Origin: Oscillatoria princeps RMCB-10
Lineage (GTDB): Bacteria; Cyanobacteriota; Cyanobacteriia; Cyanobacteriales; Oscillatoriaceae
Direction of reading: 5' to 3'
DNA: 64,000 bases
Assembly (NCBI GenBank): GCA_019359235.1
Contig: JAHHHT010000017.1
Span: 124,001-188,000 of the forward strand
This document shows positions 58,439 to 64,000 of this stretch, in pieces; within the stretch, counting starts at the first letter, position 1, and every line of letters begins with the position of its first letter. A program made the position numbers and the translations under genes. Under the pieces are notes generated by a model. The model made no database searches, was not told the DNA's origin, and saw only the letters and a list, made by a program, of their open reading frames with translations.

Positions 58439-59209
58439 TTACTGCCGGCGCTCCTCCCGAAACAGGCGCAAGGCATATTTTCCCGCTGGAGTTTCCCGCA
58501 GCGCCTCAATTACCGCTTGCATTTCCCCCGGTATTTCGCTAAACTCGGGCAGCCACGCCCCATACTCAGAAGCCCACACTACAGGAGCGGCGAGACAGGC
58601 AAAGGTGAGATCTGCTGCTGAGAAGCTATCCCCAACAAGATAGGTGCGCCCATCAGCAAGCATCCCGCTCACCGTCTCGAAAATGCTCTTAATTGTGTCT
58701 TGCGCTGCTGTTGCAAACTCCGCTGTAATGTTCATCCCCCGCCGCATGGCGGCTTGAACACACGGAAAGACAATCGCAAACAGCTCTTGCTCCACCAGCT
58801 CCACACCGGCGCCGAATAATTTTAGCATCATTTCGCGGTTATCTAGCATGTAAAAGTAGAACCAAACCCGCGTGCTAGGGCCGAGTTGAGTGTCGAATAA
58901 ATCTTCCAGTTTTTCCACTTCGCCGCGCAACTGGGCGTCAGCGGGGTAGAGCTTTTGAGTTGCCGGTGCGAGCGTATCGAGATAATTTAGGATATCAGTT
59001 GAGTCGCCAAAAACACCCGCCTCCGTCACGAGAACTGGAACGGTTGTGCTGCCGCCACTCTGGCTCGTCGCCAGCCGGTGAATCAGCGGCACATGGCGCT
59101 CTTCGATATAGGGAATCGCAAGCCGGTCGAGCGCCCATCGGGCTTTTTCGCAGAAATGGCTGATTGAGATAGTAATCAGGCGAGAAGATGGGTTTGTTTC
59201 GGCACTCAT
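58439..59209 (-). CDS. Glutathione S-transferase family protein
   Basis: The 256-residue product starts at ATG 59209. Residues about 8-85 form the thioredoxin-like N-terminal domain; SHFCEKARWALDRL holds the possible active Cys and TTVPVL the cis-Pro. The C-terminal helical domain follows with YLVGDSFSAADLTFACLAAP. Expected to bind glutathione; substrate unknown. It shares its strand with queF, 148 bp upstream. Confidence 0.88.
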   Translation of the reverse strand: MSAETNPSSRLITISISHFCEKARWALDRLAIPYIEERHVPLIHRLATSQSGGSTTVPVLVTEAGVFGDSTDILNYLDTLAPATQKLYPADAQLRGEVEKLEDLFDTQLGPSTRVWFYFYMLDNREMMLKLFGAGVELVEQELFAIVFPCVQAAMRRGMNITAEFATAAQDTIKSIFETVSGMLADGRTYLVGDSFSAADLTFACLAAPVVWASEYGAWLPEFSEIPGEMQAVIEALRETPAGKYALRLFREERRQ

Positions 59210-59357
59210 ATTATTTACGGTTGCATTTATTTTCTCTAATTGTAGGGGATGGTTATGCAAATTCAGCGGCGGACAGCGCGTAGGGTGAACCCCCTTTTCT
59301 CCCCCTCCCCCGTACCGGGTAGAGGGGGTTGGGGTGCCGGGTTCCGTGGCGCAGTCC

Positions 59358-59786
59358 CTACTTGCGGTGGCGGACTTCAATGACGGTGTGGACATTGCCG
59401 CGAGGGGAGAAATCTCCCTTGACGGTGACTTCGAGGGGATCGCAGGCGGCTACGAAGTCATCTAAGATTTGGTTGACGGATTCTTCGTGGGAGATGTAGC
59501 GATCTCGGTAGCTGTTAATATAGAGCTTGAGCGCCTTGAGCTCCACCACGCGCTCGTCAGGCGCATAGGTGATGTGGATCGTGGCAAAGTCAGGATAGCC
59601 AGAAAACGGACACTTGCAGGTAAACTCCGGCAAGGTTATGTTAATATCGTAGCGCCGCCCGACTCGCGGATTGGGGAAGGTAATCAGTTGCCCTTCGGCA
59701 ATCTGGCGTTCGCCGTACTTCATTGAAGGGGTAACGCCTGCGGTGGGTGCCGGTGGCAAATCTTGCTGGGTTGGGGAGTGGCTCAT
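59358..59786 (-). CDS. queF: NADPH-dependent preQ0 reductase QueF
   Basis: The 142-residue product is the short, type I QueF. It reduces 7-cyano-7-deazaguanine (preQ0) to preQ1 in queuosine biosynthesis. The catalytic Cys59 and Asp66 lie in CPFSGYPDF, and SHEESVNQIL with Glu at the NADPH/substrate site is present. It is of usual length. No preQ1 riboswitch was recognised upstream. Confidence 0.96.
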   Translation of the reverse strand: MSHSPTQQDLPPAPTAGVTPSMKYGERQIAEGQLITFPNPRVGRRYDINITLPEFTCKCPFSGYPDFATIHITYAPDERVVELKALKLYINSYRDRYISHEESVNQILDDFVAACDPLEVTVKGDFSPRGNVHTVIEVRHRK

Positions 59787-59929
59787 ATCAATTCTAGATT
59801 TTGGATTTTATATTTTTGCTTGGGGTTTTAGGGCGGAAACCTAAGTATAGTAATAGTTTCAGCTTTTGGCAACCGCCTGGTTAATTTATACTGTTCAGCC
59901 GGAGCTCACCGGCGCACCGGTCAGCGTCT

Positions 59930-60060
59930 GACTCGTAGGGTGCGTTCCCTATCCCACCCTTCCTGATGGAGGTGCGTTCCCTGGCGCGGGAACGCACCCT
60001 ACCCCTGTTCAGCCGGATCTCACCGGCTGGCCGCTCGGCTGACGCCATAATTAGAGCTGG
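59930..60060. repeat. GTGCGTTCCC / GGGAACGCACC palindrome pair
   Basis: GTAGGGTGCGTTCCC (59936), GTGCGTTCCCTGGCGCGGGAACGCACCCTAC (59971-60002) and two GTTCAGCCGGA(G/T)CTCACCGGC words (59893, 60006) lie between queF and the CRISPR-type repeat. Confidence 0.8.
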
Positions 60061-60117
60061 GTGGCAGATGTTACCCGCAAGTGATTCCCAGTCCTCCCTC
60101 ACAAGAGGCTCAGGGCG

Positions 60118-60192
60118 CGGGAGCATCAAGGGTTGTGCAAAGAAGCCCAAATGAATGCAATAATGATTTCACCAGGGGGTAGGAGGAGAAGA
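60118..60192 (+). repeat. Leader-like flank of solitary CRISPR-type repeat, copy 2
   Basis: Matches 34924-34997: GGGAGCATC, GTTGTGC, AAGCCCAAATGAATG, ATAATGATTTCACC and AGGAGGAGAAGA in the same order. Confidence 0.7.
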
Positions 60193-60229
60193 TTTTTGGC
60201 CAGCTGAATCCCGGGAACGGGATTGAAAC
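60193..60229 (+). CRISPR. Solitary CRISPR-type repeat, copy 2
   Basis: The 37-bp unit TTTTTGGCCAGCTG + AATCCCG-GGAA-CGGGATT + GAAAC carries a perfect 7-bp stem and the full ATTGAAAC tail. It differs from copy 1 at two positions. No second repeat follows; the next gene starts 61 bp later. Confidence 0.55.
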
Positions 60230-60290
60230 ACGCCCCCCTGAAAGCAATTGTGCTTAAGTTCAGCCCTTGAATCCAGATACCGAGCCTACT

Positions 60291-60875
60291 ATGCGAAATG
60301 GTACTGCCTCTGGCAATCCCACGCCAAACGACACCCACGGCTACTCCCCTTCTGTACCCATTTCCGTCTACCGGCAAGTGACGGCAGACTTAGAAGCCAT
60401 GAAAGCCCAAATGGAGGCTCTCAACGCCCAAAACATGCACTTAGCCAGAGAAAACCAGCAGCTGCGCCAGGAAATCGACAAAGTTATTCAGATCGCCTAC
60501 CGCCTGCAGCAGATTCAAAACACATTGCCGCCGTTCAACCCGAATATGCCACCGCCACCACCCGCACCCAACCTGGCAGTGGGTGCCGAGCCCCCTCACC
60601 CCAGCCACAGCTCACCAGCCGGCATGTCTCAGAGCACCGGCACCGGGAACGAGACGAGCAAACCCTTTCCCTTTGTCGATTCTAACTCCCCCAGATCGGC
60701 CCTGTCAGAGCGATTGTTTGCAGAGCAGCAAGAAATCCGCCCCAGTCGCGGGCCCAAGCCACCGCGGGCTTCCGATATGACAGGAGTGTGGCTGGTCGTT
60801 TTTCTGTTCCTGATCGTACTCTCTGCTTTTGGTGCCGGCTATTTTGTCGTGCGCCCTATGTTCCTCAAGCGCTGA
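60291..60875 (+). CDS. Coiled-coil, single-pass membrane hypothetical protein
   Basis: The 194-residue product from ATG 60291 has a coiled coil at about 25-70 (VTADLEAMKAQMEALNAQN, LARENQQLRQEIDKVI), a Pro-rich low-complexity middle (NPNMPPPPPAPN) and one membrane segment near the end (VWLVVFLFLIVLSAFGAGYF). The topology is probably cytoplasmic N-terminus. I do not recognise a family. An in-frame TTG at 60267 is less likely. Confidence 0.75.
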   Translation: MRNGTASGNPTPNDTHGYSPSVPISVYRQVTADLEAMKAQMEALNAQNMHLARENQQLRQEIDKVIQIAYRLQQIQNTLPPFNPNMPPPPPAPNLAVGAEPPHPSHSSPAGMSQSTGTGNETSKPFPFVDSNSPRSALSERLFAEQQEIRPSRGPKPPRASDMTGVWLVVFLFLIVLSAFGAGYFVVRPMFLKR

Positions 60876-61872
60876 GCCAACTTTCTTTTCCCCTTTCTGT
60901 GGGAGCCGGCGCGAGATGTTGGCGGAAAGCATAAATTATTCATTTCTCCTTCCGCCAGAATCCTTCCTGCTTGTCAAGGGGTTGAGGTTCTGGCGGGCGA
61001 AGCGCCGGCTCGGCTCTGACGGTAGCTAGAATCTTTTTTGTGTGATTTTTCTGGCGAATCGCAATGCCGGGGCGAAAAAGATGCTGTTGGCAAATTCCTG
61101 AAGTGCTGCGCTGCATCCCGGCCTCCAAAATTGCGATAAACCCGCCCCTACTGCTGGTGGTCTTACCACCGCCACCCTCTTCTCGGTTGAGGCCACCTTA
61201 TATATATGCCGGCACATTTTCCCACGATACTAAGATAGCTCAACATGCCGGCTTTGTCAATAGTTTCGCAAAAGATTTTTCCGACTTTCTCTCATCTTCC
61301 CTTGGCGTTCTTGGCGTCAATGCGGTTCGCTTCATGAGGCGATAGCCGGTCGGTGACACTTCTTTAAATCCATGCATCCCGGCCTCCAAAATTGCGATAA
61401 ACCCGCCCCTACTGCCGGTGGGCTTACCACCAACTTTTCTCAGTTGAGGCTATAAATTCGTCAGACGGCTTCTCTCGCCGACAGCCGGCAACCTTATATG
61501 CAGGCAAATTTTACCACTATACTAAGATAGCTCAAAATGCCGGCTTTGTCAATACCTTCGGGAAAAATCTGAAAAACTTTCTCTCCTCTTCCCTTGGCGT
61601 TCCTTCACGGCGGCGGTTCGCTTCATAAGGCGATAGCCGGTTGAGTCCACAACTGCGCCGGTCGAGACTGGCAGCAGCCAAAGCAGGAGACGCCGCAGCT
61701 GCCCCGCGTGCCGGCGTTTCAAGAGCCGGCGCTCCGCAGCAAAAACCCGGTTTCTTTTTTCCAAAACAAATGAGAAAGTGGGAGAGTGGGAGACTGCAAG
61801 ACTAGGAGAGTCAAAGAATAGCAGATAAAATAACCGGCTTTCTTGACAAAACGCTCCCATCAATGTAGCGTT
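60876..61872. other. 1-kb gene-free spacer
   Basis: Dominated by the tandem duplication at 61112-61643. The ends (60876-61110 and 61645-61872) are unremarkable apart from AAAAACCCGGTTTCT at 61741. No gene on either strand convinces me. Confidence 0.6.
61112..61643. repeat. Imperfect tandem duplication of about 240-270 bp
   Basis: Unit 1 (61112-61350) and unit 2 (61374-61643) both begin GCATCCCGGCCTCCAAAATT, pass through ACCTTATAT, CTAAGATAGCTCAA and GCCGGCTTTGTCAATA, and end CGGTTCGCTTCAT then GGCGATAGCCGGT. Unit 2 has an extra 35-40 bp (CAGACGGCTTCTCTCG area). The CCGGCACATTTTCCCAC word links it to 46318 and, inverted, to the 39659 repeat family. Confidence 0.9.
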
Positions 61873-64000
61873 ATGAACAGTAAACTTGCCCAACGCCTAG
61901 GACTATTTCTCCTGACCGTCATTATCTGCGCCTGCACTGCCGGTGCATTTAAAGACAGTCGCGCTGCAAATTGTCCTGGAATCCCTGCGATCGCAAAAAC
62001 AGTCGAGGAGCCAGCCAAAATGCCCAATAGCAAACGCGGCGAAATCTACCTGAACGGAGTTTGGAAGTTTATCCCTGCAGTGGGCCCCTCACAGCAACAG
62101 CCCCCCCAAGACGGCTGGGGTGCCATTTCCGTGCCAGGTGACTGGCAGCGAGAGAAAAGCGAATCCGTGCCGGGACTGATTTCTCGCGGCACCGGCAAAG
62201 AGTGGGACTCCTTCGACGGCAAACAGCTATCCAAAGCCTGGTATCAGCGCACCATCAGCATCCCAGCCGACTGGCAAGGGCGAACCGTCCTGCTCGATCT
62301 CAGCAGAGTCAGCACCGATGCCATAGTGTACGTCAACGGCATCCAGTGCGGCCAAATAAACTGGCCCTATGGCGCAGCCGACATCACCAAAGCCGTCAAA
62401 CCTGGTTCCGACGCTGTTCTCAGCTTGCTGGTAGCCGCCGCCAAGGACGAAACAGAAAAGACCGTGATCATGGGCCCCAACGAGGTGTACAAAACCGCAG
62501 CCAACCTGGAATCGCGGGGACTGATCGGCGAAGTGCGGCTGCTCAGCTTGCCTGCGGACTCCCGCGTCAGCGACATATTCGTGCAGCCCTCCACCAGGCG
62601 CAAGCAACTCAAGCTCGACGTTGAACTGGCTTCCGTCACAAATGCCGGCACAGTTCAACTCACAGCCAAAATCCTCAACGAGCAAGGCCAAGTCGAAAAA
62701 CAATTCACCGCCACCGCCAGCGTCGAAGCAAAACCAACCCAAACCCTGCAAGTAACCTGGGACTGGCCCAATCCCCGCCTCTGGGACGTTGGCAGCCCCA
62801 ACTTGTACACCCTGCGCCTGGAAGTCAAAGGTAGCGGCATTGACGACGAATACGACCAGCAATTTGGCTTCCGCGAATTCTGGATTGAAGGGCGGAAATT
62901 CTACTTAAACGGCAAAGAAATTCGCCTGCGACCGATTCTCCACGAGGATCAGTGGCAAGGTTGGGCGGTGGGGGTAACAGAAGTCGCAGACCGGATGATT
63001 GACAGCTATTTGTGGGCCGGCTTCAATATCGCCGAACTGTGGCCCTGGAACCACTACGAACGCGGCAAGTGGCACTTCCGCGAACTGTTTGCCGAGCGAG
63101 CCGACCTCAAAGGCTTCCCCCTCATAGGGCCATCTGTAGGAATGTCTCACATCGCCTCTCCCAAACAGTGGAGCAACCTGGAAGACCGGCAGCGCTGGGA
63201 GACGCAAATGGTGGCAGAACTGCGCCGCTATCGCAACCATCCGTCAATTCTGATGTGGGCCAACAGCCCCAACGCTTTCGGTCACGGCGATGACCAGAAT
63301 CCGCTGAGAATCGGCAAAAAAAAGGTGGGAGGCAAACTGGAAAAGAACGGAGACTGGGCGGTGCGCAATGTGTATCCGATCGCCGAGGAGGCTATTGCCA
63401 TTATCAAAAAGTATGACCCGACTCGACCGGTGATCACGCACCAAGGGGGGCCGGTGGGCGATGTCTACGCTCTCAACTCTTATTTAAATATGATTCCCCT
63501 GCAAGAGCGGGAAGAGTGGCTGTCGGAGTGGGCGAAGAACGGCGACATGCCCTACATGGTGGTGGAGTTCGGCACGCCGCTGTTCACAACGATGATGCGA
63601 GGCCGAAACGGTTTTAGGAATGTCATCGTCAGCGAGCCGCTGATGACTGAGTTTAGCGCTATTTATTTCGGCAAGCAGGCTTACGAGCTAGAAACTCCCG
63701 CCTACAGGCAAAAAATCCGCGAGCTGTTTGTTAAAGAGCAGCAGTACCGCGGCTGGCAGGGGAGCGACGAGCTGAATTTTGCCCCAGGGTTCCAGAAGTT
63801 GCAGCAGCTATTCAGCACCAACACCTGGCGCAGCTGGCGGACGTATGGCATCACCGGCGGCATGATTCCCTGGAACAATGGACACGGGTGGCAAGTGTCG
63901 GATGCCGGCAAACAGACCGTGGATATTGGCCCGTTTAAGCCCGACCGGCGCGGCGTCTACCTCCAGAAGGTGCGCAAGTCTTTATGGCACTCTTTCCAGA
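61873..64000 (+). CDS. Glycoside hydrolase family 2-like lipoprotein (3' end outside window)
   Basis: At least 709 residues from ATG 61873; the frame is open at the window end. The N-terminus LFLLTVIICAC is a probable lipoprotein signal (Cys21). Residues about 55-210 form the GH2 sugar-binding jelly roll (GVWKFIP, WYQRTISIPADWQGR, VYVNGIQCGQINWPYGAADI), then an immunoglobulin-like domain (about 225-325), then the TIM barrel (GFREFWIEGRKFYLNGKEIR onward). The putative nucleophile is Glu565 (MVVEFGTP). Where GH2 enzymes have the Asn-Glu acid/base pair this protein reads MWANSPN (462-467), so the acid/base Glu seems missing. It may be inactive, use another residue, or be a carbohydrate-binding relative. 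Confidence 0.8.
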   Translation, partial: MNSKLAQRLGLFLLTVIICACTAGAFKDSRAANCPGIPAIAKTVEEPAKMPNSKRGEIYLNGVWKFIPAVGPSQQQPPQDGWGAISVPGDWQREKSESVPGLISRGTGKEWDSFDGKQLSKAWYQRTISIPADWQGRTVLLDLSRVSTDAIVYVNGIQCGQINWPYGAADITKAVKPGSDAVLSLLVAAAKDETEKTVIMGPNEVYKTAANLESRGLIGEVRLLSLPADSRVSDIFVQPSTRRKQLKLDVELASVTNAGTVQLTAKILNEQGQVEKQFTATASVEAKPTQTLQVTWDWPNPRLWDVGSPNLYTLRLEVKGSGIDDEYDQQFGFREFWIEGRKFYLNGKEIRLRPILHEDQWQGWAVGVTEVADRMIDSYLWAGFNIAELWPWNHYERGKWHFRELFAERADLKGFPLIGPSVGMSHIASPKQWSNLEDRQRWETQMVAELRRYRNHPSILMWANSPNAFGHGDDQNPLRIGKKKVGGKLEKNGDWAVRNVYPIAEEAIAIIKKYDPTRPVITHQGGPVGDVYALNSYLNMIPLQEREEWLSEWAKNGDMPYMVVEFGTPLFTTMMRGRNGFRNVIVSEPLMTEFSAIYFGKQAYELETPAYRQKIRELFVKEQQYRGWQGSDELNFAPGFQKLQQLFSTNTWRSWRTYGITGGMIPWNNGHGWQVSDAGKQTVDIGPFKPDRRGVYLQKVRKSLWHSFQ

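Noticed and set aside
59210-59395. N-terminal extension of the glutathione S-transferase
   Set aside because: The thioredoxin-fold domain starts directly after ATG 59209, and the upstream part overlaps the end of queF.

Overview
The window reads as a chromosome segment of a filamentous, non-marine-picocyanobacterial type cyanobacterium (Oscillatoriales/Microcoleus-like is my inference). The evidence is allophycocyanin core genes (apcE with four linker repeats, apcA, apcB, apcC), a System II cytochrome c assembly pair (ccdA, ccs1), HIP1 octamers (GCGATCGC), very long two-partner-secretion type exoproteins, many STAND/CHAT/WD40/TPR signalling proteins, and a heavy load of extragenic palindromes. 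A second iterated word, CACCGGCA/TGCCGGTG, is scattered through genes and spacers alike.

Layout. 1-17.9 kb: three tandem giant exoprotein genes, each ending in a caspase-like CHAT domain; the first is cut by the window edge. The two complete ones begin with a signal peptide and a haemagglutinin-type secretion domain. 18.0-24.3 kb: ordinary single genes (Rieske lipoprotein, bacterial globin, HEAT-repeat protein, BASS-type transporter, LysR regulator, TrpD-like phosphoribosyltransferase). 24.5-32.9 kb: an accessory stretch with a secreted hypothetical, an hsdS tail plus broken PIN gene plus small partner held between two diverged direct repeats, a ParB-family gene, a DUF2281/PIN pair whose toxin is stopped at the conserved Glu codon, and a 1308-residue TPR-CHAT protein. 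33.7-36.3 kb: a methyltransferase and 1.4 kb of repeats including a solitary CRISPR-type repeat with leader-like flank.

36.3-53.6 kb: the phycobilisome core genes, with apcE separated from apcABC by 12.5 kb of accessory genes: a decayed antitoxin/toxin pair, a SET-domain protein, a small secreted protein, a prokaryotic viperin (antiviral radical SAM nucleotide cyclase/dehydratase family), a divergent HTH-NB-ARC-TPR STAND protein, and a 1603-residue nSTAND ATPase with 14 WD40 repeats. The viperin with its divergent STAND neighbour is the most interesting candidate system: the arrangement suggests a sensor/regulator coupled to an antiviral nucleotide-making enzyme. 53.9-60.9 kb: housekeeping genes (FtsW/RodA family, ccdA, ccs1, glutathione S-transferase, queF, a small membrane protein) separated by palindromes, plus a second solitary CRISPR-type repeat. 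61.9-64 kb: a glycoside-hydrolase-2-like lipoprotein running off the window.

A recurring theme is decay of toxin-antitoxin loci: three separate loci each carry a premature stop or truncation. Another theme is accessory cassettes bracketed by repeats. I saw no rRNA, no tRNA, no transposase and no multi-unit CRISPR array. All family assignments are from reading motifs, not from searches.
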